Both the position numbers and the translations under genes were made by a program. The notes below the pieces were generated by a model. It made no database searches. It was given only the letters and a program-made list of their open reading frames with translations, and was not told where the DNA came from. A DNA stretch of 61,633 bases from Oscillospiraceae bacterium (GTDB lineage: Bacteria > Bacillota > Clostridia > Oscillospirales > Acutalibacteraceae): the NCBI GenBank assembly GCA_003538135.1, contig DPOR01000015.1:1-61633 (forward strand), given 5' to 3'. Within the stretch, counting starts at the first letter, position 1, and each line of letters begins with the position of its first letter. This document shows, one piece after another, positions 9,500 to 17,135 of the stretch.

Positions 9500-9850
9500 A
9501 TGAAAAGGATAACGAAAATTCTAAGCGGACTTGCCGCAGGAGCCGTGAACTCCGCTTTAGGCGCAGGCGGCGGAATGATAGCCGTGCCGATGCTCAAAAA
9601 AAGCGGAATGGAGCAAAACAGAGCGCAGGCAAATGCGGTGGCGCTCATAATGCTGCTGACGGCCGCGAGCGCGGGAATATATATCCGTACGGGAAAGGTC
9701 ACTTTCGGCGACGCTCTCCCCTATCTCCCTGCGGGGCTTGCGGGAAGCGTGCTCGGCTCGTTTATTCTGCCGAAGATACCGACGAAAATACTCGGCAAGA
9801 TATTCGCCCTGTTCATGCTCTGGGCGGGAATAAGGATGGTATTTAAATGA
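9500..9850 (+). CDS. TSUP (TauE/SafE) half-transporter, first
   Basis: The 116-residue membrane protein has the N-terminal TSUP signature (GLAAGAVNSALGAGGGMIAVPML) and about four helices. TSUP carriers move sulfite, sulfonates or other organic anions and are usually about 250 residues, so this is half size. It is preceded by AAGGAG and its stop overlaps the start of the next gene (ATGA), which encodes the second half-like protein. The two probably assemble as a heterodimer. The substrate is unknown. The gene is divergent from cwlD. Confidence 0.83.
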   Translation: MKRITKILSGLAAGAVNSALGAGGGMIAVPMLKKSGMEQNRAQANAVALIMLLTAASAGIYIRTGKVTFGDALPYLPAGLAGSVLGSFILPKIPTKILGKIFALFMLWAGIRMVFK

Positions 9851-10197
9851 GAACGGTATTGGCGGCTTTTTTCTCGGGACTTGCGGGCAGTCTCGGGCTG
9901 GGCGGCGGCGGAGTGCTGGTGCTCTACCTTGTGCTCGCGCTCGGTATGCCGCAGCTCAAGGCACAGGGCATAAATCTGCTGTTTTTCATCCCCTGCGCGG
10001 CGCTTTCGAGCATAGTTTATTCCTTCAAAAAGCTCATTGACTGGAAAACCGTTCTGCTTTTTGCCGCAGGCGGTCTTCCCGGAGTTTTGCTCGGCTCGCT
10101 CGCCATAGGTCACATGGGCAGCAGCATTCCCGGGAAAATCTTCGGCGGGTTTCTGCTGCTGACGGGCATTCGGGAGCTGTTCAGGAAATGTGATTGA
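9847..10197 (+). CDS. TSUP (TauE/SafE) half-transporter, second
   Basis: The 116-residue membrane protein again starts with a TSUP-type glycine motif (FFSGLAGSLGLGGGGVLVLYL) and ends with an LTGIRELF helix like the MLWAGIRMVF end of the upstream partner. The two are therefore ancient duplicates. It overlaps the upstream stop by four bases, suggesting translational coupling. Its 3' end overlaps the end of the convergent ruvX gene by 17 bp. Confidence 0.82.
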   Translation: MRTVLAAFFSGLAGSLGLGGGGVLVLYLVLALGMPQLKAQGINLLFFIPCAALSSIVYSFKKLIDWKTVLLFAAGGLPGVLLGSLAIGHMGSSIPGKIFGGFLLLTGIRELFRKCD

Positions 10198-10606
10198 TGC
10201 GCCGATAATCGAGATAGTCCTGAAGAATCATAACGGCGCTGACCGCATCGACTACAGCCTTTCTTTTTTTGCCGCGTGTGTTGGTGACATTCAGCGCATT
10301 GTGCGCGGAGACTGTAGTCAGCCGCTCGTCACGAAGCACTGTCTTAATGCCGGAAAACTCGGTCAGAGCCGCCGCAAACTCCTCGCACTTATGCGCGCGG
10401 TCGCCTCGGGTGCCGTCCATATTGACGGGCAGACCGACAACGATAAGCTCGGTCTTTTTCTCCCGCGCTATATCGGTTATTTTTTCTATAAGCGGCTCCG
10501 TTTCCTTTTCGGTTATAACAGTCACGGGAGAAGCCAAAAATTCGGTTTTGTCGCAGACGGCTATGCCCGTGCGCGTGTCTCCGTAATCTACCGACAGGAT
10601 TATCAT
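10181..10606 (-). CDS. ruvX: Putative Holliday junction resolvase / pre-16S rRNA nuclease YqgF (RuvX)
   Basis: The 141-residue RNase H-fold protein has the family motifs ILSVDYGDTRTGIAVCD (catalytic Asp), LIVVGLPVNMDGTRGDRA and LRDERLTTVSA, and a C-terminal Asp in KAVVDAVSAVMILQDYL. The family processes the 5' end of 16S rRNA and was named for resolvase similarity. I chose the ATG at 10606 because GAGAGG lies six bases upstream; an in-frame ATG at 10624 lacks a site. It convergently overlaps the TSUP gene and lies downstream of the PBP terminator. Confidence 0.93.
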   Translation of the reverse strand: MIILSVDYGDTRTGIAVCDKTEFLASPVTVITEKETEPLIEKITDIAREKKTELIVVGLPVNMDGTRGDRAHKCEEFAAALTEFSGIKTVLRDERLTTVSAHNALNVTNTRGKKRKAVVDAVSAVMILQDYLDYRRINHIS

Positions 10607-10620
10607 AAAATACCTCTCAA

Positions 10621-10655
10621 TCAAAAATCAGGCCGCACCGTTATCCGGCGCGGCC
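10621..10655 (-). terminator. Terminator of the penicillin-binding protein gene
   Basis: GGCCGC plus CCG (631-640) pairs with CGG plus GCGGCC (646-655) around a short loop. On the minus strand it is followed by TGATTTTTGA. A T-rich tract on the other side (TTTATATATTTTTT) could make it bidirectional. Confidence 0.75.
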
Positions 10656-10685
10656 GTTTATATATTTTTTCGCCGCAGCTTGAAT

Positions 10686-12935
10686 TTAATCGTCCGAACG
10701 CGGTCTTGTCGGAAGAAGCGAATCTATAATGTTGCTGACTGCGTCGCTGACTCCGCCGACGACCTCGCTTACCGACCCTCCGCCGCACGCCGTGCACTCG
10801 GCGGGCATTGCGGACTTCTTATAATAGCCCTTTGCGGTCTCTGTGCAAGAGGGCGACGCCAAAAGCCCCGTTTTTTTGCAGTAATCCTTCTCCTCTACCT
10901 TGTCGGTCTTGGGGAACTCCTTGACGGGCAGGTTGGCGTGGATGCGGTCGAGCAGCTCGATATAAACTCGTCCGGATGCACTGTATCTGAACGGGATGAC
11001 CTTGGGCTTATCGTAGCCGAGCCAAACCGCGCAGACATAATAGGGCGTGCCGCCGGCTATCCAGCTGTCCTTCGTATCACTCGTGGTACCGGTCTTGCTC
11101 ATCAGCTCGAACTTGCCGAGATTCTTGCTCGAACGGAAGCTTCTCGCGGGAACGGTCTTGAGCAGCTCGCGCATAACCTCTGCGGTATCCTCGCTGAGTA
11201 CCTTCTCCGGCTCGGACTTAGTCTCAAGCAGAACCTCGGTGCCCGTGGCGTTTGTGACCTTATAGTAGCAATAGGGTTTATAGTAATAGCCGTTGTTGCC
11301 GAAGATGGCATATGCCGCCGCCATTTCGACCGTTGTGACACCGTTAGTAAGAGAGCCCGTGGCAAGAGGCGCGATGCTGGCATCATTGGCATCGTCAAGA
11401 GTAGACAGATGGAACGTCTTTTTCATGAAGTTATAAGCTTCGTTGACGCCGAGCATATCGGTAATTATTCTGACGGGAACGGTGTTGAACGACTTCTGTA
11501 TGGCGTACTGGACGGTGACATTTTTCTTTGAGCCGTGCGTGCCGTCCGAGTTCTGCGGCCAGAGCTTGCCGTTGTGGTAGATAGCGTAGTTGAGTATCAT
11601 ACTCGACCAGTTTATATAATCCTTCTCGAGTGCGAGAGAATAGGTTGACAGGGGCTTGATGGACGAGCCGGGCTGTCTCGGGGACTCGGACGCTCTGTTG
11701 AGGCAGAGGTTGCCGCTCTTTTCGCCCGCCTGTCCGACTATGCCGACTATTCTGCCCTCATAGTCCATGACCGTCGCCGCAGACTGAACCGCGGGGTGCT
11801 CGGCGGTATCCGCTTCCTTATCGAAAGCGATCCTGTTTGAATATACGGTATTGAGAACCTTCTGAACGTCGAGATTTGCGGCGGAATATATCTTGAGTCC
11901 GCCGTAGTTTATCTTCTCCATCGCCTGGCGGTAGGTGTAGCCGTATTTGCTCATCAGATCCTGGCAGACGCTCTTGATGACATAATCGACGTAGAAATCC
12001 TGATATTCCTTCTCCTTGTTCTTGTCCTCTGTCGTCTTTTTGGTCTTGCCCGCCTTGGGGACATAGCCCTCGCTGTTTGTAAAGACGAGCTTATAATTCA
12101 CCGCCTCTTCGTATTCCTCTTTGCTTATCGCCTTTTCCTCGAGCATATATTTCAGGCAAAGCTCCTGACGCTTTTTATTCGACTCGGGATTGAGCAGAGG
12201 GTTATACTTCGTCGGCGCTTTTGTTATGACCGCAAGAGTGGCGCACTCGGCGAGATTGATCTCGCTGACATCCTTGCCGAAATAAGTTTCGCTCGCCGTC
12301 TGGACGCCGTAGCAGCCGTTGCCGAGATAGAGGGTGTTGAGATACGCCTCAAGGATAGCATCCTTGCTGTAATGCTGTTCAAGATTCAGAGCGCGCTCTA
12401 TCTCCTTGAACTTTCTGACAACCGTGACCTCCTTGTCGTTGGTCAGGTTTTTGACGAGCTGCTGGGTTATCGTCGAGCCGCCGCCGCTTGAAAGTCCGGT
12501 GGCCGCGCCGAAGGTACGCAGCCAGTCGACACCGTGATGCTTTTTAAAGCGCTTATCCTCAAGGCAGATGAAAGCGTTTTTTAGATTCTCCGGCATCTTA
12601 TCGGAATCGACCCAGATTCGGTTCTCCTCTCCGTGGAGCTGAGCCATCTCAACCAACTCGTTGTTGCTGTCATAAGCATAGATGAACGAGGTCTGGTTCT
12701 GATTCGCCTTGTAGTCGTCAAGGTCTATCGCTATCTCGCCGTGGGCAAAGGATGCGATATTGACAAAGACGTAGCCTCCGATTATCGCCGCGGTGAGCAT
12801 ACCGACAACGAGCACGCAGAGGATGACCAGCAGAACTATCCTGCCGGCCTTTTTATTCGGAGTCTTATTCTTCTTTTCGGAAGATGTTTTAGCTGTTCCC
12901 ATCTTTTTCGATGCGCTTTTGGAGCTGTTTGCCAT
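10686..12935 (-). CDS. Class A penicillin-binding protein 1A (transglycosylase/transpeptidase)
   Basis: The 749-residue bifunctional peptidoglycan synthase has a Lys/Ser-rich cytoplasmic tail and one transmembrane helix (IVLLVILCVLVVGMLTAAII). A GT51 domain follows with EDKRFKKHHGVD and STITQQLVKNL. The transpeptidase domain contains the catalytic Ser in PGSSIKPLS, the SFN motif in KSFNTVPVRI and KTGTTSDTKDSW. A Cys-containing tail (CKKTG...CTACGG) and a short Ser/Val-rich end follow. GGAGGC precedes the ATG. It has its own promoter and terminator, and acts outside the cytoplasmic membrane. Confidence 0.95.
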   Translation of the reverse strand: MANSSKSASKKMGTAKTSSEKKNKTPNKKAGRIVLLVILCVLVVGMLTAAIIGGYVFVNIASFAHGEIAIDLDDYKANQNQTSFIYAYDSNNELVEMAQLHGEENRIWVDSDKMPENLKNAFICLEDKRFKKHHGVDWLRTFGAATGLSSGGGSTITQQLVKNLTNDKEVTVVRKFKEIERALNLEQHYSKDAILEAYLNTLYLGNGCYGVQTASETYFGKDVSEINLAECATLAVITKAPTKYNPLLNPESNKKRQELCLKYMLEEKAISKEEYEEAVNYKLVFTNSEGYVPKAGKTKKTTEDKNKEKEYQDFYVDYVIKSVCQDLMSKYGYTYRQAMEKINYGGLKIYSAANLDVQKVLNTVYSNRIAFDKEADTAEHPAVQSAATVMDYEGRIVGIVGQAGEKSGNLCLNRASESPRQPGSSIKPLSTYSLALEKDYINWSSMILNYAIYHNGKLWPQNSDGTHGSKKNVTVQYAIQKSFNTVPVRIITDMLGVNEAYNFMKKTFHLSTLDDANDASIAPLATGSLTNGVTTVEMAAAYAIFGNNGYYYKPYCYYKVTNATGTEVLLETKSEPEKVLSEDTAEVMRELLKTVPARSFRSSKNLGKFELMSKTGTTSDTKDSWIAGGTPYYVCAVWLGYDKPKVIPFRYSASGRVYIELLDRIHANLPVKEFPKTDKVEEKDYCKKTGLLASPSCTETAKGYYKKSAMPAECTACGGGSVSEVVGGVSDAVSNIIDSLLPTRPRSDD

Positions 12936-12970
12936 CCGTGCGCCTCCTTCACATTACAATCCAGTTAGAA

Positions 12971-12979
12971 ATTATAGCA
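12971..12979 (-). promoter_or_regulatory. Extended -10 promoter of the PBP gene
   Basis: On the minus strand the sequence reads TGCTATAAT, a consensus extended -10 element, about 36 bp before the PBP start codon. No good -35 is visible, as expected for an extended -10. Confidence 0.6.
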
Positions 12980-13113
12980 TACTTTTTGCAAAAAGTTTAG
13001 TCTAAATCCAAATATTCACATTATTTTGTAAAATCAAAACAATAAACAGGGTATAATCTCGCCCGAAAGGGGCAACAATCACCCATGAAAGCAAAAAACG
13101 GAGAGGGCGAAAA

Positions 13114-13404
13114 ATGAAAAGTACGATAAAAATCACAGCAGTTGTCCTCGCGGTCTGCGCCGCTGCGTTTCTTGCAGTCTCGGCGATTACGCAACGCGCC
13201 GAGCCCAACGCGAGCGAAATGTACGTTCTGCGCGACTACAACGGCAGGATAGCGGTTTTTGCCTGCGGCGAGGACGAGCCTCTGGAGGTGTTCGATATTT
13301 TCACCTCCTCCCTGCCCAAAAGCGAAGCGGAGCGCGTTTACAAAGGAATAACGGTTGAGGGCGGCGAAGCACTTCAAAGGCTGATAGAGGATTTTACGGG
13401 ATAG
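13114..13404 (+). CDS. Small membrane-anchored protein, BofC C-terminal-like
   Basis: The 96-residue protein has a signal-anchor (TIKITAVVLAVCAAAFLAVSAI). A short extracytoplasmic domain follows: YVLRDYNGRIAVFACGEDEP, then VFDIFTSSLPKSEAERVYKGI. Clostridia have many such small proteins (YxVkxYnGkIAvF...LP..d...l..GI), which resemble the C-terminal domain of the sporulation protein BofC. I assign this by pattern only. GGAGAGGG lies upstream of the ATG. It is divergent from the PBP gene and ends at a long bidirectional hairpin shared with the divIVA-like gene. Confidence 0.6.
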   Translation: MKSTIKITAVVLAVCAAAFLAVSAITQRAEPNASEMYVLRDYNGRIAVFACGEDEPLEVFDIFTSSLPKSEAERVYKGITVEGGEALQRLIEDFTG

Positions 13405-13410
13405 AAAAAC

Positions 13411-13470
13411 AAAAGCGGCCGTTTGCGCCGAAAAGCTGCGATTTTTCGACAAACAGCCGCATTATTATAT
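13411..13470. terminator. Long bidirectional terminator hairpin
   Basis: GCGGC, GTTTG and CGAAAA (415-434) pair with TTTTCG, CAAAC and GCCGC (443-460) with small bulges. It sits between the convergent ends of the small anchored protein and the DivIVA-like gene. Confidence 0.75.
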
Positions 13471-13476
13471 CCCGAA

Positions 13477-14049
13477 TTATTCGTCCTTGTCGAACATATC
13501 GTTGAGCTGGGCGCACACCGCCGACATTCTGCCGATACGCTCGCGGAGTATGGACTCGGCCTTCTTCTGCGCCTCGGCGACTATCAGATTCGCCTGCTCC
13601 TGCGCTTCGGCGACGGTCTTCTGCGCCTGATTGCGCGCTGCCGAAATTACGGCATCCGCCTGGCCGCGAGCCGATTCGTTGCTGACCTCGAGCAAGCCCT
13701 TCTTCGCCTCAAGGTCGGCTATCTCCTTTTCGAGGCACTTTTTTCTGCTCTCTGCGGCGTTGAGCTCGTCAACCATATATCTGCCCTGCTCGTCTCTGAG
13801 CTTTTCAAGGCGCTTTATGTGCTTTGCAAACGCCACGCAGTTGTTGTAGAGGCTGCGGTTCTGCGTTCTGAGCGCCTCTATCTCCTCGCTCGAAGCAGTC
13901 TCGCCCGCGGGCATATCGGTGCGCTTTTCGAGCTCCGAGCCCCAGGCGTAAAGCTTATTGTATTCCTCCTGCAGCATCGAAATATATGCATCGGCCGCAG
14001 CAATATCATATCCCTTTTCCGCAATGGGGAGCTTCATTTTTCCGTCCAT
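13477..14049 (-). CDS. DivIVA-like coiled-coil protein
   Basis: The 190-residue cytoplasmic protein has a short N-terminal DivIVA-type lipid-binding segment (LPIAEKGYDIAAADAYISML). Two long coiled-coil stretches follow (about 20-60 and 75-175), rich in Ala, Glu and Gln with hydrophobic heptads. DivIVA proteins mark curved membrane at poles and septa and organise division or wall growth. The canonical Phe before GYD is replaced here, so a paralogue role is possible. It lies 23 bp downstream of the TIM-barrel isomerase gene on the same strand. Confidence 0.75.
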   Translation of the reverse strand: MDGKMKLPIAEKGYDIAAADAYISMLQEEYNKLYAWGSELEKRTDMPAGETASSEEIEALRTQNRSLYNNCVAFAKHIKRLEKLRDEQGRYMVDELNAAESRKKCLEKEIADLEAKKGLLEVSNESARGQADAVISAARNQAQKTVAEAQEQANLIVAEAQKKAESILRERIGRMSAVCAQLNDMFDKDE

Positions 14050-14072
14050 TTTCCGTCATCCCTTCCCAAAAA

Positions 14073-14849
14073 TCAGCTGTTTCTCTTCGCTATATCAATC
14101 AGGTTTTTGTAGCTTATCGCCATAGACTCGCGCGGGTCGATATCGCAGGTATCCTGCTCGATAACGATATATCCTACGCCGGATTCCCTGCAGGCGCGGT
14201 AGCATTCGTCAAGGTCGAGGTTGCCCGTGCCTATCTCGGCAAAGTCGGGCTTATTCTCGCTGTCGATTTTATAGTCTTTAAAGTGACAGACCTTCATTCT
14301 GCCGCTGAGGCGTCTTATAAAATCCGCCGGATTCCCGCCGCCGTACTGAACCCAATATGTATCCATAATAAAGCCGAACAGTTCGGGGTCAGTATCCTCG
14401 ACAAGCATATCTATAATGCGCCTGCCGTTATATTTTTTGAACTCGAAGGCGTGGTTGTGATAGGCGAAATGCATTCCCATATCCCGAAGCTTCCTCGCGA
14501 GCCCGTCGGTGAGCTTTATAAACTCGCGCACGCCCTCCTCGCTGCCCCTGTATTCGTCGGGCATGGAGCCGATTCCGAGCGTGTCGCAGTGAATCATTCT
14601 GTGCTCCCGAACGACCGCCTCGATATCTTTGAGCATACGGTCAAACGAGGTATGCGTGACACAGACATCCATATTGTACTTATCGACAAGATACGCGACC
14701 TTCTCCGGCTCAATCGGGCCTATACCCGAAATCTGAACCGTATTTATTCCGATGGAATCGAGATAGGCAAAGGTCTTTTCGGCATCCTCGTAATTTTTGA
14801 TATAGTCGCGCAGAGTATAAAGCTGCGCGCCGAGCTTGATATCCGACAA
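14073..14849 (-). CDS. Sugar phosphate isomerase/epimerase-like TIM barrel
   Basis: The 258-residue protein belongs to the xylose-isomerase-like AP endonuclease 2 fold. It begins DIKLGAQLYTLRDYIKN and carries likely metal ligands in YHNHAFEF, FIMDTYWVQYGGGNPADF, CHFKDY and YIVIEQD. Members include IolE/IolI-type and other sugar isomerases; the substrate is unknown. The TTG at 14849 is chosen because GGAGGT lies directly upstream at good spacing. It is divergent from sigK and upstream of the DivIVA-like gene. Confidence 0.82.
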   Translation of the reverse strand: MSDIKLGAQLYTLRDYIKNYEDAEKTFAYLDSIGINTVQISGIGPIEPEKVAYLVDKYNMDVCVTHTSFDRMLKDIEAVVREHRMIHCDTLGIGSMPDEYRGSEEGVREFIKLTDGLARKLRDMGMHFAYHNHAFEFKKYNGRRIIDMLVEDTDPELFGFIMDTYWVQYGGGNPADFIRRLSGRMKVCHFKDYKIDSENKPDFAEIGTGNLDLDECYRACRESGVGYIVIEQDTCDIDPRESMAISYKNLIDIAKRNS

Positions 14850-14956
14850 GAGAGCACCTCCGTTCTCGCTTTTTCTACAGATTATTATATTATAGCCGCA
14901 CGGAAGTTTCAAGTGAATTTACAAAAAAAGCACGGACTTGCAAGCTTCGCCGACGG

Positions 14957-14974
14957 GTGAATATAGATATTCAC
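14957..14974. promoter_or_regulatory. 18-bp palindrome in front of sigK
   Basis: GTGAATAT-AG-ATATTCAC is a perfect inverted repeat ending one base before the GGGAGG ribosome-binding site of sigK. It could be an operator or fold over the ribosome-binding site; no known regulator is recognised. Confidence 0.45.
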
Positions 14975-14987
14975 GGGAGGCGATGCC

Positions 14988-15677
14988 GTGTTCGGGTGGC
15001 TTTTGCGGTTATTTTCAAACGGATTTCTGTTTTTCATCCTGCACCTGAGTCAGCCGGGGTCGTTCGCCCCGCCGCTCAGCGCGGCTCGGGAGCGCGAGGC
15101 TCTCGCCGAGATGCACGCGGGCGACGGCAAGGCGCGCAGCGAATTAATAGAGCACAATCTGCGACTCGTGGCGCACATAGTCAAAAAATACTACTCCGCA
15201 TATTCGGAGCAGGACGATCTGATTTCAATCGGCACCGTAGGGCTGATAAAAGCCGTTGACTCGTTCAAGCCCGACAAGGGCACACGCCTTGCCACATATG
15301 CGGCGAAATGCGTTGAAAACGAGATACTCATGCACTTTCGCTCGCTGAAAAAAAGCGCGCACGACATCTCGCTCGAGGATCCTATCGACAGCGACAGCGA
15401 GGGAAACCCGCTCACGCTCATGGATATTATCTGCACGCCGGACAGCATAGCCGACGACCTCGATTTGAAGATAAAAAGCGAAAAGCTGCGCGGGCTCGTC
15501 GCCGACATATCAGACCCGCGCGAAAGGGCGATAACCGTCATGCGCTACGGACTCGACGGCAACGCGCCGCTGACTCAGCGGGAGATAGCGTCTTTGTTGG
15601 GCATCTCCCGCTCATACGTCAGCAGGATAGAAAAACGCGTGCTCGAAAGGCTCGGCAAGGAGCTGAAGCGGGACTGA
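14988..15677 (+). CDS. sigK: RNA polymerase sporulation sigma factor SigK
   Basis: SigK directs late mother-cell transcription during sporulation. The 229-residue protein begins with a hydrophobic pro-sequence (FSNGFLFFILHLSQPGSFAPPLS), as in pro-SigK that is cleaved by SpoIVFB. Region 2 includes LIEHNLRLVAHIVKKY, DDLISIGTVGLIKAVDSF and TYAAKCVENEILMHFR; region 4 includes LTQREIASLLGISRSYVSRIEK. The start is GTG at 14988 with GGGAGG seven bases upstream. The gene is uninterrupted: there is no skin-type insertion. Confidence 0.94.
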   Translation: MFGWLLRLFSNGFLFFILHLSQPGSFAPPLSAAREREALAEMHAGDGKARSELIEHNLRLVAHIVKKYYSAYSEQDDLISIGTVGLIKAVDSFKPDKGTRLATYAAKCVENEILMHFRSLKKSAHDISLEDPIDSDSEGNPLTLMDIICTPDSIADDLDLKIKSEKLRGLVADISDPRERAITVMRYGLDGNAPLTQREIASLLGISRSYVSRIEKRVLERLGKELKRD

Positions 15678-15688
15678 ACAAAAAAGCG

Positions 15689-15729
15689 AATCCGCAATTC
15701 ACTCCGAGCTGTGTGAATTGCGGATTTTT
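15689..15729 (+). terminator. Terminator of sigK
   Basis: AATCCGCAATTCAC pairs with GTGAATTGCGGATT, followed by TTTTC. It also faces the end of the convergent GH130 gene. Confidence 0.85.
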
Positions 15730-15763
15730 CGGATTCCCGCCAATATCGGGCACCGGTTCTAAT

Positions 15764-16714
15764 TTATTTAATAAGGTCGTTTGCCATGATATAGTTCACC
15801 GTCTCATCAACGGTAGTAAACGCCAAGGCGACCGAGGTATCTGCGGCGCCGTAATAAATCGCTATTCTGCCGCTCTCGGCATCCGCAAGCGCGGCGCACG
15901 GGAACACGACGTTGGGCACATCGCCGACGCACTCATAGATTTCGTGGGGCGCTAACAGGAAGCTGTCCGCACGGTGGAGCACTTTCCAGGGCTCGTCCCT
16001 GTCGAGAATGGCGGCACCCATGCTGTAGGTAAAGCCGTTGCAGCTCGTGAGCACGCCGTGGTAGAACATCAGCCAGCCCTCGTCGGTTTCAATAGGAGTC
16101 GGACCCGCTCCGACTTTTGTAGCTTCCCAGTTCTCGACCGGGCTCATAACAAAGCGGTGCTTACCCCAATAAGTGAGGTCTTTCGACTGACTGATGAATA
16201 TATCGCCGTAAGGGGTGTGTCCCCTGTCGCACGGGCGAATAAGCAGAAGATACTCGCCGTTCACCTTGCGCGGGAAGAGCACGCCGTTGCGGGCGACGGG
16301 ATAGCAGGCATCCTCGAGCTGAGTCCAGCTCCTAAAGTCCTCCGTAAAGGCTATGCCGATAGTTGTGCCGTGAGGGGTCAGATTGACCCAGGACAGATAA
16401 TATTTCCCGTCTATTTCGCACAGGCGCGGGTCGTAGCCGTCGAAGATATATTTATCCTCAAGCGTCCAATTCACGGCATCGTCGCTGAACCCGACGACAA
16501 GCTTCTGGGCGCGCGAGCGGATATCCGCCCTGAAAACTCCCGCAAAGCCCGAGCCGAAGGGCACGACTGCCGAATTGAAGATGCTGTTCGCCATATGCAA
16601 GTTATCGCGGGTGATAACGGGATTGCCGCTGTAACGCCACACGGGATATTCAAACCCCGCAGGCTTATCCTCCCACGGTATATCAGGTATATTTGCTCCG
16701 ATTATTTTTGCCAT
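15764..16714 (-). CDS. GH130 family glycoside phosphorylase/hydrolase (beta-mannoside type)
   Basis: The 316-residue cytoplasmic five-bladed propeller enzyme shows the family pattern: GNPVITRDNL, SIFNSAVVPFGSGFAGVFRAD, DGYDPRLCEIDGKYYLSWVN, KVGAGPTPIETDEGWLMFYHG and SMGAAILDRDEPWKVL. GH130 enzymes phosphorolyse or hydrolyse beta-1,4- or beta-1,2-linked mannosides; the exact linkage cannot be set here. The ATG at 16714 follows AAGGGGAG; the longer in-frame start at 16750 lacks a site. It stands alone between convergent sigK and the tRNA-Pro locus. Confidence 0.88.
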   Translation of the reverse strand: MAKIIGANIPDIPWEDKPAGFEYPVWRYSGNPVITRDNLHMANSIFNSAVVPFGSGFAGVFRADIRSRAQKLVVGFSDDAVNWTLEDKYIFDGYDPRLCEIDGKYYLSWVNLTPHGTTIGIAFTEDFRSWTQLEDACYPVARNGVLFPRKVNGEYLLLIRPCDRGHTPYGDIFISQSKDLTYWGKHRFVMSPVENWEATKVGAGPTPIETDEGWLMFYHGVLTSCNGFTYSMGAAILDRDEPWKVLHRADSFLLAPHEIYECVGDVPNVVFPCAALADAESGRIAIYYGAADTSVALAFTTVDETVNYIMANDLIK

Positions 16715-16828
16715 AATTAACTCCCCTTTCCGTACTTTAGATTTTAGCACAGAGGAAGCGGAAAAGTAAAGAGAGAGAGCAGAAAAATAAAAAAGTTGCC
16801 GGGTTTTTAAAAAAGTTTGGAAAAAGAC

Positions 16829-16857
16829 TTGTCAAAACGCTTTTCTTGTGGTATTAT
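16829..16857 (+). promoter_or_regulatory. Strong sigma-A-type promoter ahead of the tRNA-Pro locus
   Basis: TTGTCA, a 17-bp spacer and TATTAT. Transcription would start near 16864, just before the 5' tRNA-Pro-like copy at 16869. Confidence 0.7.
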
Positions 16858-16868
16858 TGATGAGCTTT

Positions 16869-16887
16869 CCGGGTGTGGCGCAGCTGG
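16869..16887 (+). repeat. Partial duplicate of the 5' end of tRNA-Pro
   Basis: Nineteen bases (CCGGGTGTGGCGCAGCTGG) are identical to the first 19 bases of the intact tRNA-Pro at 17059. The sequence then diverges, so this is an incomplete tRNA. It sits immediately after the promoter. Confidence 0.8.
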
Positions 16888-16890
16888 GCG

Positions 16891-17010
16891 AGGAGAAATG
16901 CCGCCGCCTGTGGCGGATGAAGGCATTGCTCCGAGGTGAAGAAACAAGGAGCGGAACGAGCGCTCCAAGCGAAGCACCGCGACTATGTTTCTGAGGGAAG
17001 CGCCGCGGCG
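16891..17010 (+). ncRNA. Strongly structured transcribed leader between the partial and intact tRNA-Pro
   Basis: Nested stems are visible. GGAG (892-895) pairs with CTCC (929-932), enclosing AATGCC/GGCATT and CCGCC/GGCGG with a TGT loop. GAAACA (941-946) pairs with TGTTTC (986-991), enclosing GGAGCG/CGCTCC. A palindromic CGCCGCGGCG follows at 17001-17010. No known RNA family is recognised. It would be co-transcribed with tRNA-Pro. Confidence 0.45.
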
Positions 17011-17058
17011 AATCAGCAGAAAGCCGATAAGCGGAAAGCAAGCTAAGTTTAGGTATAA

Positions 17059-17134
17059 CCGGGTGTGGCGCAGCTGGTAGCGCGCTTGACTGGGGGTCAA
17101 GAGGCCGTGAGTTCAAGTCTCGCCACTCGGACCA
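17059..17134 (+). tRNA. tRNA-Pro (anticodon GGG)
   Basis: The full cloverleaf folds. Acceptor CCGGGTG pairs with CACTCGG; the D stem is GCGC/GCGC; the anticodon stem CTTGA/TCAAG has loop CTGGGGG (anticodon GGG); the T stem GTGAG/CTCGC has TTCAAGT. Discriminator A and an encoded CCA end the gene. It reads proline codons CCC and CCU. An integrase remnant begins two bases after the CCA on the other strand. Confidence 0.96.
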
Positions 17135-17135
17135 G

